Of a DNA stretch of 64,000 nucleotides, positions 1 to 11,839 are shown piece by piece (position 1 is the stretch's first letter; the number at the start of each line of letters is the position of its first letter). The notes beneath the pieces were generated by a model. That model saw only the letters and a program-made list of their open reading frames with translations, ran no database searches and was not told where the DNA came from. Source of the DNA: Muricea muricata (taxonomy: Eukaryota > Cnidaria > Anthozoa > Malacalcyonacea > Plexauridae). The translations under genes were made by a program, and so were the position numbers. The stretch is taken from NCBI GenBank assembly GCA_963855995.1, contig OY979717.1, positions 8,509,501 to 8,573,500 on the forward strand. Direction: 5' to 3'.

Positions 1-591
1 TATGGACACTGGATGTAACAAACATATCTCGCATTCATTGTCCATCATGGCATTAAGAGCATCGAACTTAGGGAATTGACTGCCATTTTTATCTAACAAG
101 AAATGAAAAAAAAAACTATTTAGACAAATGATCCAAGTCATTTTTGATTTCCCGCAGCAAAAACACTATCGGTATCGATGATCGGTATATTTGCAGGACG
201 TTCGTTTATTTATTCCGTCTACTTACGGTCTGATTATTTTTTCTCACGGAGATGCTGTCAAATGATTTTAACAGTTGTTTAATTCCAACAGAAGAAGTTT
301 ACACTTTTGGTACTTAAGCGAAAGCATGGATAGAAAAACGTTATATAGACAAGAGTCATTCCGCAAACCCTTTGTTCAAGTTTCGCTGAAACATACACTT
401 CACCACATTTCGCCAACACGCTTGCTCAAAAAAAGGAATTATATATTACTCCAAAACGTTTTAATGGGCACGACGTACAAATTCGTTATAATGCATGTTA
501 TTCTTTCATGTAATGTTAACCAGTCAAGCCATAGTTGGGACGGATTTGCAAATAACGGAACATTCGTGATCGCATAACATAAAAGAATTAC
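1..591. other. left edge, downstream part of gene A
   Basis: On the minus strand this lies beyond the last exon of gene A that I recognise. An open frame runs on past the proposed donor at 591, but it reads as intron-like AT-rich sequence. The exons for the channel pore would be expected to the left of the window. I see no other gene here. Confidence 0.4.
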
Positions 592-819
592 TTGACTGCG
601 TATGGAAAATAAAGGATGGCGAGTGATACCCTGCGCTGAATCAGTGGACATACCTGTTTCTTCTAAACAAAAGAAGTCATACATGATTTTATAATCACGC
701 GAATCTTTCGATCCTTCAGTAGTTACACATTTGTCTAATAGCACTTTTGCCATTTCAGGCATACTTTCAACCATTAATTTCAAACATCTTTCAGGACCGT
801 GATCTGAACCGCTCACAAC
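592..819 (-). CDS. TRPA-like gene A, exon 6 (post-ankyrin linker)
   Basis: This is a 228-base exon (76 codons, phase 0 at both ends) on the minus strand. It starts after a pyrimidine-rich stretch ending in AG and stops at a GTAATT donor. The protein holds the motif MVESMPEMAKVLLDKC and then DYKIMYDFFCLEE. This pairing sits between the ankyrin repeats and the first membrane helix in TRPA-type cation channels. No transmembrane segment is inside the exon, so the pore would lie off the left edge. The same motif recurs in another fragment at 35168-35301. The reading frame is intact. The family call rests on recognition of the linker; another ankyrin-TRP subtype is possible. Confidence 0.72.
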
Positions 820-1124
820 CTGAAAAAAAAAATGTAAAAGCCAGCTAAGAAGCCAATGTTTGATTGTAAGGTCTCTTCAATATAGACCAATTTTCCGCGT
901 TTATATAGCATTTTAAACGTTGTCTGGAGTAAACTGCAATGGATCGCGATTCAAGATAGTGTTGGTATTGATAAAGAGGTATGTTACGCTCAGTTAAAGT
1001 TACAACGGCATATGTATCTTGAAAAATAACCCTCCGAGTATGTTTCAATCTAAACTGATGACAAAATCTTTGAATATTATTTAGCAAAAATTATCCGATA
1101 TATTCTTATATGTCATACTTCTAC

Positions 1125-1419
1125 CTCTTTCCAAAATTTAGTTCCAAGGAAAGCCTCAATAACTTCGGCTGAATTGCTACTGAGTGCCCAATCAAATGCT
1201 GTAAGCCCTAATTGATCTTTGACTTCGTAATCTGCGTTTTTAGAAAGTAAATATGAGACCATGGCAGGAAAATTCTTTTGAGATGCCAACGATAAAGCTG
1301 ATCGACCAGAACTATCAACGATATTAACATGTTCCGGGTTTTCTCGTAAAAGAAGTATGACGTTATTTTTCAATCCACGACTTGCTGCTGTGTGTAGTGG
1401 CAGTTGATCACTTGAGTCC
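1125..1419 (-). CDS. TRPA-like gene A, exon 5 (ankyrin repeats)
   Basis: This 295-base exon begins with a one-base phase remainder and ends in phase 0 at GAG|GTAGAA. It encodes three ankyrin-type repeats, recognisable by LPLHTAASRGLKNNV, ALSLASQKNFPAMVSYLL and TAFDWALSSNSAEV. The matching exon of gene B at 62012-62318 is 12 bases longer and has the same phases. Ankyrin repeats form the cytosolic N-terminal arm of TRPA channels. The frame is open through the whole exon and joins exon 4 and exon 6 without a shift. Confidence 0.8.
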
Positions 1420-2382
1420 CTTTAAGAAAAACAACGATGATATTTAGTAAAATGTACTTTGAACGGTGGGCTTTGTAGCTTAGTAGTCCGAGCAGTTCAC
1501 CTCTATGAGGCGTAGACATGAGCAGGAAACGAATTAGACGGTGCAAATTGGCACTTCAAAATAGCTGTCATCTATATGCATATGGTATAGTAATGACGTG
1601 AGGACGCGGTGAAGTTACATACGCTGAGTGACGCCATAGCTATCGCCAATTAAGTCGGCCTACATATTTATGGAGTCGTATATATGAGCTGACAGTTGAC
1701 GAGGTGCGTAGCACCACCGAGTTGGCTATCAGTTTTTATACGACGAGAGCGATTGGTATAATTGTTTTACATCATAGTGCTGTGGTAGGCAATTCTGCCA
1801 AATAGTAGCATTTATTTAATTAAGCACAACCCGTGTCAAAACGTGGCACAAATATTTGGTGTGTTTTTGTACTGTTGCATGTGTGCTTTAAAATCTTAAG
1901 TATAAAATAAAAAAAATTAAAAGCTTATAGAAAAATACTACATCATGTTAACTTTTTTAAAATCTTTGTAAATGAAATTTCTTTTTTTTTCTACGGTAAA
2001 ATATTCCTTTTCTAAAAGAAACGCTGAAGAACGGAAAGAAGACGTATCTTGCAGTAAGCTAAGAACAACATAATATAGTCAATATAGGTCTATAGATAAA
2101 TTACGATACTTGTTACAAGACAACTAAGAAATAAGAAATACATATTATGTATGTTAGGACAAACGCATGCGTATAACAAACACGGCCATCCAACTACCAT
2201 GACATAATTAAAGATTTTGGGCGAAGGAGAAGGATTTTGCATGACTACAGTGAGCTAACTCTAACAATAACTTGGTTAATTGAGTAGCAGTGGTGAAAAT
2301 ATAATCAAGATAAAACGGTTGTAGATATATTTTTACATTCAGATGCGGTTACTTGAAATTGCGGAAGGTGAAAAATACTTAC
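1420..2382 (-). other. intron of gene A
   Basis: Intron between exon 4 and exon 5. It is AT-rich with short homopolymer runs. I see no coding or RNA feature. Confidence 0.6.
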
Positions 2383-2633
2383 ACAGCCATTATATTTCCT
2401 CCTTTGGATAGAAAATATTCTAGAACAGTGGGATGCTTCAGGGCAGCAGCATAATGCACAGGTGTTTGGGACATACCGTCCACATTGTTCACCAAGTCGG
2501 GACTGTTACTGAAAACGAACTTCACGGCCATGACTGACCCACTTTTTACAGCCGAATGGAGGACAGATCTCTTTTCTGTTTTCGTTTTTAACTCCATTAA
2601 CGCGTTATCATATTTATAAAGTAGTTCTAATGA
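2383..2633 (-). CDS. TRPA-like gene A, exon 4 (ankyrin repeats)
   Basis: This 251-base exon starts in phase 0 after TTTCAG and ends with two extra bases before GTAAGT. It encodes parts of three ankyrin repeats, with the cores RSVLHSAVKSGSVMAVKFV and TPVHYAAALKHPTVLEYFL. Its counterpart in gene B is 254 bases with the same phases. Joined to exon 5 it reads ...NIMAV-DSSDQLPLH... without interruption, which supports the splice sites chosen. Confidence 0.8.
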
Positions 2634-2921
2634 CTGAAAGAAATGAAATATGTTACCAAACAAAAGTACTTTGTGGTCCTTTTACACAGTTCAGCAATTC
2701 TTCATTAAAATGAAAGGAAAAGTAGAATGGTTTGCAGTAATATTATTAATAGTGGGATCAAGATCTATTCTTTTTTTACCATTGTTGCATTGCAGTTTCA
2801 AAAATTGTCAGTCAAAAAGACGCTGGGTTGCCCAAACCTGGCCACTGAAGATGCTTGTTCAGCCCTACTGGTCCACCCCTGCCATGCATGATTTGACAGA
2901 AAACACGCTGCTCCTAAGTAC

Positions 2922-3008
2922 CTCAGTATTTCCTATTGTAGCTGCACGATGAATTGGAGTTTCTCCCTCAATATCTGCTTGTCTTAAAGCCTCATTGATA
3001 GGCTTTTT
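2922..3008 (-). CDS. TRPA-like gene A, exon 3
   Basis: This small 87-base exon (29 codons, phase 0 at both ends) lies between an acceptor ending CAAG and the donor GAG|GTACTT. It encodes the start of an ankyrin repeat with the motif ETPIHRAATIGNTE. Gene B has an exon of exactly the same length at 59896-59982 reading ECPIHRAAAIGNTE. The pair is strong mutual evidence that both are real exons. Confidence 0.8.
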
Positions 3009-3113
3009 CTTGAAAACAAAGATAAATACTGAAAATTAGAATTTTTAAACTAGGTCAGCGCTATTTACGAATTGATTATTCCTATTTCACTTAGATAAAG
3101 ATGCTTAACTCAC

Positions 3114-3273
3114 TGTTTTAGCATTCTCCAATAATTGTTTCAAAGTGTCCGGTTTTGAAACAGCGTAATGAAATACATTCCGGCAAAAACTGTCAGTTTC
3201 TTTTAACTCTGATTCCTTTATCCTTGTTTCTTTAAAAAATAAGTTTTTAAACGATTGGCCTCGTCGAATAGCA
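3114..3273 (-). CDS. TRPA-like gene A, exon 2
   Basis: This 160-base exon begins one base before a codon boundary after TTTTAG and ends at ACA|GTGAGT in phase 0. It encodes a charged linker followed by the first ankyrin-like unit, [19 protein letters not shown]. The matching exon of gene B (57866-58025) is also 160 bases, has the same phases and reads KRNVIHYAVSKPESLRKIL. It lies only about 130 bases from a (TA)n tract that starts a long repeat-filled intron. Confidence 0.78.
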
Positions 3274-3404
3274 CTAAAAGTGTAAAAAACACATATAGCT
3301 AAGAAATCACGCCAAATTTGAATTTTAATTAAGAGAGAAGCAATGGCTAAGGTCAATGGTTTGCAGTAAACATTTTTGTTGCTAGTTATAGTTTCGTGCC
3401 ACAC

Positions 3405-3682
<278 letters not shown>

Positions 3683-3712
3683 TAACAATTTACAAAAATA
3701 AAGTTTCAATTA

Positions 3713-3758
3713 GTTGTTACTCAGAGTTTCATGCCATTACAGGCAATCATCAGACAAC
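3713..3758 (-). ncRNA. hammerhead ribozyme motif, type I, minimal stem III
   Basis: Read on the minus strand the order is: stem I GTTGT, core CTGATGA, stem II with TGCC paired to GGCA, core GAAA, a two-pair stem III inside CTCTGAG, cleavage triplet GTA, and stem I return ACAAC. Stem I can extend to seven pairs. The U-U mismatch at the base of stem II is shared with the motifs at 4058 and 55421. Such minimal type I hammerheads are known in Penelope-like elements and retrozymes. All core positions are intact. Confidence 0.8.
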
Positions 3759-3860
3759 TAAAGAATTGTTGACCGTTGCTTATTGTTTGCTCACGTCACG
3801 TAGGTTTCTTGCGTGCGCTGGTGGAATTCGCGCGGTTGAATTTTCCCGCGAGAAACCTTC

Positions 3861-4031
<171 letters not shown>

Positions 4032-4057
4032 CAAGAAACAGACAAGTTTTTGCTGCT

Positions 4058-4100
4058 GTCGCTACCCTGGGTTTCACGCACTAGGCGATCATCAGGCGAC
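4058..4100 (-). ncRNA. hammerhead ribozyme motif, type I, minimal stem III
   Basis: On the minus strand: stem I GTCGC, CTGATGA, stem II CGC paired to GCG, GAAA, CCCAGGG forming a tiny stem III, TA, and stem I return GCGAC. Relative to 3713-3758 and 55421-55463 the stems differ by compensating changes (GTCGC/GCGAC versus GTTGC/GCAAC; CGC/GCG versus TGC/GCA) while the core is unchanged. This is good evidence that an RNA fold is conserved. Confidence 0.82.
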
Positions 4101-4112
4101 TGATGTATACTA

Positions 4113-4115
<3 letters not shown>

Positions 4116-4157
<42 letters not shown>
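4116..4157. repeat. (TA)n microsatellite 3, palindrome-flanked
   Basis: A 42-base TA run flanked by ACTAGTCTA and its reverse complement, so the whole block is a hairpin. Confidence 0.95.
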
Positions 4158-4160
<3 letters not shown>

Positions 4161-4189
4161 TAGTATTGAGTTTAGAATCATATGAGTAG

Positions 4190-4212
4190 AGTGCTCAATA
4201 CCGAAGTAGAGC
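4190..4212 (-). repeat. conserved terminal hairpin of the hammerhead module
   Basis: On the minus strand it reads GCTCTAC TTCG GTATTGAGC, with GCTC pairing to GAGC and TAC to GTA around a TTCG loop. Copies occur at 4496, 12559, 51358 and 55347. Here it lies 33 bases from a (TA)n tract but no hammerhead is adjacent. Confidence 0.6.
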
Positions 4213-4214
4213 GG

Positions 4215-4470
<256 letters not shown>

Positions 4471-4495
4471 TTGTTTGTGAATCATATATAGACAC

Positions 4496-4518
4496 AGTGC
4501 TCAATACAATAGTAGAGC
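4496..4518 (-). repeat. conserved terminal hairpin of the hammerhead module
   Basis: On the minus strand GCTC-TAC-...-GTA-TTGAGC. It lies 30 bases from (TA)n tract 4 and 49 bases from the hammerhead at 4567-4627, the spacing shared by the other copies. Confidence 0.65.
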
Positions 4519-4566
4519 AAATAAGAATAAGATTAAAACAAACTTGAAATATTACATTTAGATTTT

Positions 4567-4627
4567 AATTCACTACAAATTTGTTTCGTATAACAGAGAG
4601 AACCCTGTTACACTCATCAGGTGAATT
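4567..4627 (-). ncRNA. hammerhead ribozyme motif with long stem II
   Basis: On the minus strand: stem I AATTCAC, core CTGATGA, stem II of nine pairs (GTGTAACAG with CTGTTATAC, one G-U pair), GAAA, a self-paired CAAATTTG as stem III, TA, and stem I return GTGAATT. All conserved core positions are present. It belongs to the same module as the terminal hairpin at 4496 and the (TA)n tract beyond it, but its stem II is longer than in the two motifs to its left. A decayed relative lies at 12438-12520. Confidence 0.82.
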
Positions 4628-4948
4628 TGAATATTAGCGCGTTTCGTTGCCTAGGATATACTATATACATGCATGTTAGACGTCACTACGCTGAGATTAA
4701 AAAGGTTATTTTACATTGTTATCTGTTACGAAACACTTATCAAGAGGAATTTATTCCGGTGTCTAAATTTAGATAAAACTTCGTTTCTAGAGTTCGGAGA
4801 GGCAAGTTTAGGGCGGCATGTTATAATATATTTCTCATGCAAACACAGATGGCATCGTTTGGTTTTGTTCGAATAGCTATTGCATCTTGCAAGTACCCTC
4901 CACTTAATTGAGTATTTTACATTCTTGTCGTTGAGATTCCAAACATGT

Positions 4949-5378
4949 TTAAGCTGATGTTACACGAGACGATTTGTAACGACGATTTTTAGCGATACGC
5001 TGATGCGCGAAAAATTGATACGTGTAACAGGTCAAGAAAAACGATTTTCGGATATGGCAACGCGTTGCGAGTTTTTGATCCAGCTTCAAAAACTCGCAAC
5101 GCAGAATGACGAATTTTCAGCAAGTTGATTCGTGTAACAGGTTCGTCGTCGATTTTTCGCCCAACGCCTTCCCAGAATGCAATGCTAGAAGTCATTGGAC
5201 GTAAACAACCAAGATATCGGGTGAATTCGCTAAAAATCGCTAAAAATTGACCTGTGTAACATGGTGATGTCGAAGTAGCGTTGCGCGAAAAAACGACTCG
5301 TGTAACATCTATTAAATATTGACAACACGTATCGCTAAAAATCGTCGTTGCAAATCGTCTCGTGTAACATCAGCTTAA
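4949..5378. mobile_element. MITE bordered by TTAA
   Basis: A 430-base non-coding element with about 48-base terminal inverted repeats (GCTGATGTTACACGAGACG at the left, its reverse complement at the right) and TTAA at both edges. Inside are more copies of the CGTGTAACA motif and an inner palindrome around 5060-5102. TTAA borders are typical of piggyBac and Kolobok-type transposons. The ORF at 4989-5195 is a by-product of the repeats. Confidence 0.75.
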
Positions 5379-5415
5379 ATTACTCAGTTCTGTGGCGTGC
5401 TTGTATTTCGCGTTT

Positions 5416-5475
5416 CGAAAAGAACTGGTGTGGCCGTTATATCTCGTCGTAAATTGGCACTCTGTATGTCCTACG
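5416..5475. repeat. dispersed repeat shared with 56998-57060
   Basis: The stretch starting AAGAACTGGTGTGGCCGTTA recurs close to identically at 56998-57060, just upstream of gene B. The bases preceding that second copy match 4520-4560, so a longer repeat was split here, probably by the MITE at 4949-5378 and other sequence. Confidence 0.7.
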
Positions 5476-5584
5476 TAAGTTTCTTGCTCGTTTGTGTCAT
5501 CTCTGGTAACTGTTGCCTGGTAAACCACGTTTGTTGTTGAGCATTTACCAGAGAGAGGGCAGGTATCTTACCGGCTTTCGGCAT

Positions 5585-5680
5585 TTGCAATCTTTGTGTA
5601 CTTGACTTGCTGGTGTATAGAAAAAAGTAGACAAATCTGAAATCGCTCTCTATATTTCGCGAAGCGCCTCAATGTACGAT
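5585..5680. repeat. diverged repeat shared with 62615-62730
   Basis: AAAAAGTAGACAA followed by a TCTC...TCGCGAA...GC pattern occurs in both places with many substitutions. I do not recognise the family. Confidence 0.4.
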
Positions 5681-5770
5681 GTGTTGTATTAAAATAGATT
5701 GTTTTGGTACTTATAATCTAAAATAAACCGGAAAATGAGAAATCTAAAACATAGGCCTTGCGCACAAAAC

Positions 5771-6320
5771 TTAAGAGCAGATGTCTGTAAGAATCGAGAT
5801 TCTCGCGACAGTTTAACAAACCGAAATTCTGTTTATTTTATCAAAACATTCTTTTTAGGAAGCTGTTTTAGAAAATTGTATTCAAAAGTCCCGTATAATT
5901 TTATTTTGTTAAATTTTACAAAATCTCGAAGATCCGTCTGACAGGCGTGTTTTCAGCTATTTATGGAGGTCTATTAATATCAAACTTCAACGCACTTGTT
6001 TAGGCTTAGTAAGAAAGGAATAAAGTTGTTATTCAAATCAGATAATAAACAACTCAAAAAGTTGACTTTCAACTAATATTTATTTCTGGTCGATGTTTGT
6101 TTACTTTGACTTTGGGCCATTTCCTACGGTTCACTGGTAACAGCAAATGAAGACGCGTAAACAATACTAATACTCAGAAAGCCAAAACTTTTTCTGGTAT
6201 ATGTATTTCGGACACGAAGCTTCCACTATTCTAAAGTTTATTTATCATTTTATTCACGGAAGAAGTTTTCAGCTTGGGAAATTCAAAAATAGGTCTAAAT
6301 AATAATTTCATGCAATTTGA
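5771..6320 (+). repeat. left terminal inverted repeat of the 6.6-kb transposon
   Basis: Matches 11840-12386 in reverse complement with some substitutions and small indels, for example AACGCACTTGTTTAGGCTTA near 5990 and its complement near 12150. Homology fades near 6320. Confidence 0.85.
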
Positions 6321-6861
6321 CCCATTTGTAACTCTTTCCAATATGAATTCAAGAAGCGCTTTTCCAATAAAACAATGTTTCCTCCAGTGGATTTATTAAA
6401 AAACCTCTTTCAATAAACAATAACCTACGTTCTAGAATGACAACATTGATTGTAACTTGTGAGAGTAGTGGTTACAGCGATTTTTTTTACCTTTACGTGC
6501 TTGCATGTATGTCAATTAAACACACCAGTTATGCAGTAAATTACAAGTAATTATGTCAAATCGGTTTGAAATCAATTGTTTAATTAAAATGCTTTCTTGT
6601 TTTATTCCTAAATATACCAATAAGTTACCTAAATACAATTGCTGAATGATCAAACATTCAGCAATTATTTATTAATAAAACTAATGTAGAAAATCTGCAC
6701 TAGAGAGTAGAGATCGTTCTAGATGGGGGCGTTGTAAGGGGCGTAACCTTGTTTTGATATACATTATTGCAATGCTGCAATTGCTCATTTGCTACTAAAC
6801 GCAACTTATACTGTCTGTACTTATTCTGAGAATTGTCATATATTAGCCGTGTAGCGCAGAC
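6321..6861 (+). other. subterminal region of the 6.6-kb transposon
   Basis: Non-coding, AT-rich; would hold the transposase promoter. I see no clear TATA or splice feature. A short inverted pair around AATTGCTGAATG lies near 6640-6665. Confidence 0.4.
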
Positions 6862-9800
6862 ATGGCCGTCTGTGCTTTCAAAAATCTCGTAGATAAAAGT
6901 AGTGTCTGTGGGACGTCTTCAGAATATACCGAATTACATTGCATTTCGTTAAAAGACTGCAAAAGAGACGTGACAAGACATCTTGAGTTTTACAAAATTA
7001 GTAACGATCAAGGTGTAAACAACGAGATGAAATTATTGCTTGCACGAGCAGGTATGTTTGTTAATATTTTTACAGTTCCAGTTTGGTCGTGTTTGGTTTA
7101 AACACTAATTAAGCAAATACTTTTTGCCCTGCAAGGTGTCTTTAGAGTTGAAGATTCGCATTATTCAATAACAATATGCCCCCGCCATCGTGACCAGTTC
7201 GGTCTTCGTCGGATATGCGGGAAAGTAAACTGCGCATTAACCAAAGAAGTAGCTTGGCACAAATCGAACCGAGCAAAGGGAGATCGATGTATCAACAGCA
7301 GTGAATCACAGTATCTAGTAGCCAGCACGCAGCAATTAATTCCAGTTGGATCCTGTAAGTCAAATTATTGTATTACAGTCAAAATACAAAAACATTGATT
7401 GGTCCACATTGGTTTCTGTGACACGTTTGTGTATTTCACTATTAGCGAATGATTTGCTGTCAATTTAATACTGAAACTGTGAAACATTTTGAACTACTCC
7501 AGCTGCAGAAATTTCAGCCCGGAAAAATTGTAGCGGTATTATAATTTACAGTTGACGGACTTGATTTGATTTGTTTCACGAAAAAACTTGTGTTAGGTAT
7601 AAATGTTTCCCGGTTGACGTTGCTGCAAGTAGTTACTCTGTAAAGTGCAAGTACTCTGTAAAGTTTCATTCATTTAAAAGCAAGTATTCGTTAAACTGAA
7701 ATGCACAACGTATAACAGAGACAATATAGTGGGATTAAAACTCTGGACCCCTCTGGTATTTTTATTGTGAAAAAGTCATTCATGATAAAGAATGGCTATT
7801 ATATACTGTAGATGGGAACCCAAAATAAAAACAGTATCTTTGCTATGTTAAACTTGAGAGATCCTTCTGTAAATAGAGAAAAATACAGTGGCTCCACTCG
7901 CCTTATATTTCCGACCACACCTATTAATTACCATGACATGTATAGTCTCCTTCGCAGCCGTTCTTTATAGTGCCGGTTAATTATAGGACCTTGGCTGCGA
8001 AGGAAACTAATTACCACGAGAACCATAATTGTAGGGTCATGTCTGTTTTAGTTCATTTTCAAGACTCGTAGAATATACTCAGAAACTGCAATATGGTTAA
8101 ATTATGCGATTATTCGTATATAAATTATGTTTGAAACATCGTTAATGACCTGACGGTTTACAAAAAGGTACAAACCTTATGATTTCGCCGCTCTCTAAGT
8201 TTGAAAGTGAAATTGTGACTGATGTATACAACCAACAAATGCGCGTAATTTTCAGCATAAACTAAAACTGTAATAAGATGTAAAATTTTCTAATATTTAA
8301 TTTGACTGAAAAAACCCAAGGATGAAACGAGGCTTGTATTTGATGAAGGTGATGATGTTGGGTTTTTTAATACTAGCTATATCTTGTCTTAGCTATTTGT
8401 ACGACGTGCAAGAAGAATCTTGACGAAAAAATCAAGCAAAAGTTACCTTTACCAGATCCTTTCGCAAAAGAAACGAAGTGGCCAAACAAGAATTAGCATT
8501 AGATCCATTTGGCTCTGCTTTGCCAGAAATAACAGTTGAGCAGGTACATATTATATGCATGAAGGAAAGGTATATAGCTAGGGTGATTAAAAGCGTCCGA
8601 CGACTATGGAGGTGTTCGCAATAGGAGGCTTTCGATAGTTTGTTCATATAATAATAATTCAATTTGCTTTCAGGTGGACAACCAGTCATCTCTTCTAGAA
8701 GAGGAATGTAGCAGTTCCCTTGCTAAATAACAAAATCCCTGCAACCTTCTGGAAGCCAATGACTCACTCTTTTCACCAGACGAAGATAGTATAACATCCC
8801 TATCAACTCAAAGCGACGAGCCGATTCCACACTCAAACGCGAAACACGAGAAGCTTAACGAATTTCTTGTTTCTTGCGGAATTGAGCCATTAGAAAGACG
8901 GTGGTTGAAGTGGAACGAAGCAAGCGACAGGACCAAACAGCGTTATATCAAGAAATCCTCAGATATTATATCGAGCGTCCTACAGACTATATCTACTGAC
9001 AACGCAGGGCTCATTTGGCAAGAATTGATATCTAATTCCCCTGCTATATGCACGAAACTTGGAGTTGACTAGTTATCACCTTTGGAAACGAGTTACCTGG
9101 AGGCACTCGCTGAATCATACCACAATGCCCACAGTTGGGAGACCCGAAGACAAATGTTGTCCATCATGTCTGGCGTAGCTAACTATAACCATATTGTTAA
9201 ATTTATACCCGGTTTAACCAGGTACCGTTATTCGGTAGCTAACTTGCACTGCCTCCAGTTTGGTCGAGGAGCACCTGTAGAGCACCAACCTTTGACTCGC
9301 ATTAAAGTTGACCTCACACAGCTTGATCACTTTCTTGGTTTCATCAGCAGCCCACACTTAATCCAAGATCTTCCTTTTGGCAGTAACAAGTTAAAGCTTT
9401 CGAATGGTCAGGCAATAGAGGTACCCAATGTCATCCGCAGTCTCATTCCAGAAAGAATAGCTCAGCAGTATACTCAGTATTGTGAAGACACTGGATTCAC
9501 ACCATTCAGTATAAAAGCACAATGCTGAGAGTTTTGTCTGAGTGCAGTGCCACAGTTAGGAAGTCGCTACAAGGTCTCGACTACTACGCAGCGGAAGGAG
9601 CACAAGCCTTTGACAACTTGATCAAGATTGTACTTCAAATGGGTAAATTGATTTCTAATTCCACCTGGGGAACTACAACGACCGAATCTTTGAAAACTTC
9701 AAAGCTGTATTTAAAAGGAGATTATAAGGTGGGTTTTGTAGGAGACATGTTTGAACACCTTAGTCGATTGTGCTAATTAATATTTATTTATACTTTTGAA

Positions 9801-11600
9801 ATTTAGGTGCACATTAAAGAATCATCCGATATAGCTGATCACTGTATTGTTTATTCCATGAGTGATGGTAAAGATACAGACTACAGGAAAAAGTGTGGCC
9901 ATCGACATGACATCATTTGCGAGAATTGCCACGTATTAGTTAGTACTCTTGCTGACATCCAGACGAAGGCCACTACAGCCAATTTTCCTACCATTGATGA
10001 TCGCGATGAAGTAGCGTATATGGTCAACTCCTCCAAACTTGCGATCGAGTCATGGCAATGTCATATAATTATAAGGTGAGTAAATCAAGACCAGGCACGA
10101 ATTGACGTCCTAGAGCTTTTGGATGATGATACTACTCTGGTAATAAACGACTGGGTTATGAAATTCATTCCACAGAAGTATCGCGAATCGCAGGCAGATT
10201 GGTATGGTAAACGTGGTATTTCGTGGCATATTTCAGTAGTTTGTTACCGGATCGACAAGGTGACACACTGGCAAGCATTTATTCATATCATACAAAGCTG
10301 CAGCCAAGATAGCTATGCCGTTGTTCTGATCATGCAAGATGTTCTAGCCACATTGAAGAGTGAATGTCCGGAAATAAACAATATCTACTTTCGTCAGGAT
10401 AATGCAGGCTGCTACCACTCGGCACACACCATTCTTAGCTGTCCAGCAATAGCAAAATCTGTCGGGATGAAGATAGTCCGCATCGATTTCAGTGATCCAC
10501 AAGGCAGCAAAGGTGCAGCGGATAGATTAGCCGCCACCTGCAAGGCACACATAAGAGCCTAGATAAACGAAGGTCACGATGTCGTGACGGCAGAAAACAT
10601 GAAGGATGCCCTCCAGTCTAGTGGTGGAATACAAGGTGTTCGAGTGGTAACAATGCAAACCATCCACAGTTCATCCAGCGATCAAAGAAAAATCCCCAAC
10701 ATCAACCAGTTAAATAACTTTCAATTTGATGGTGAAAGCATAACAGCATGGCGGTCATATGGTATTGGAAAGGGCAAAAAAGTAGAGCCAGTGAGCCCCT
10801 TAAACGGTCAGCTTTTGAAAAAAACACATTTATCTAGCAAAATAGTTCGGATAATGATCCTATATTTAATACAGATTGTAACTACAATTGACTGCAATCC
10901 ACTTTTACTCCAGGAATATTTAAACGAATTGAAAGAAAGAATCCTGGTGGTGCTGCAACAAGCAAACCAGAGAACGTAGACGAAGAACTGTCAGAACAAG
11001 AGCAAGAAGGTGATCAGATCAATACCAGTTCCGCTTCTGGCTATTACTCCTGCCCACATGATGGTTGTATGAGGGTCTTTCAGAGGCTTTCTGCATTAGA
11101 GAAGCATCTTGCCTTGGAGAAGTGTGAACAGAAACTGGAAAGGCTATCCCTACTTGACCGTGCAAAACTTGGTTATAAACAATATTTGAAAGAGGGAATT
11201 GGCATCATACCCACTCTAAATCCAACGGTGACAGCTACATCTTCCGATAACCCTACCGTATCTGAAGGTTGGGCTCTGAAGGCAAACAAGAAGTTATACC
11301 GCTTCAATGAAAATCAGAAGCAGTATTTGCGAGCAAAATTTAACATTGGATAAGAAACTGGCAGGAGAGGCTGCGTGTTCTAACATCCAATTGCAGCATC
11401 CTATCAAGTTCAACCAGTACAATATTTGTATGATGTTTTCAGAGGATTCACTGCAAAAGTTGAAGCTTGGATTGTTGCAAGAAATGTGTGAATGCCTACA
11501 GCTAGACGTACCAAAGAAACGAGTGCGACGAAAGGCACTATACCTGACTTTGCTAAACGAAGCTGTCTGCAAATGCTCTTGTCAGACCCATTCCACGTGA
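6862..11600 (+). pseudogene. broken multi-exon transposase-like gene of the 6.6-kb element
   Basis: Exons I can place: 6862-7051; 7136-7354 with ICPRHRDQ and RRICGKVNC; one ending near 8538 at a GTACAT donor; 8674-9727; 9807-10789; and 10912-11600. The middle carries an RNase-H-like layout of acidic residues (LVINDWVMKF, then YFRQDNAGCYH, then DFSDPQGSKGAADR). The C-terminus carries a C2H2 finger, CPHDGCMRVFQR...LEKHL. In-frame stops lie at 8728, 9070, 10077, 10560 and 11351, and frames shift near 9515 and 11350, so it is dead. I recognise it as a family seen in many cnidarian gene models but know no assigned function. The catalytic assignment is inference. Confidence 0.6.
7355..8400 (+). other. 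intron within the transposase-like gene
   Basis: Follows the GTAAGT donor at 7355. It is non-coding. A short inverted repeat around 7935-8010 (GTCCTTCGCAGCC-like arms) flanks a small loop. Confidence 0.4.
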
Positions 11601-11839
11601 TGGCATATAATCAGTTAATTAGTTAATCATATGCATGCATACCGATAATGTCCAAAAACTGAAAAATCATTTGAAAAACCAGCCATGTCACCACTATTTA
11701 TACAATCATTATTGCTAATTTAGAACGGAAGCTATCGTTTAATAGTGCAACAAGGAGTTTGTTACCAAAATCATGGGAGGCCTATATTGTTTATTGAAGA
11801 AGCGTTGATTTAATTCATATCAGGAAGCGTAATAAAAGA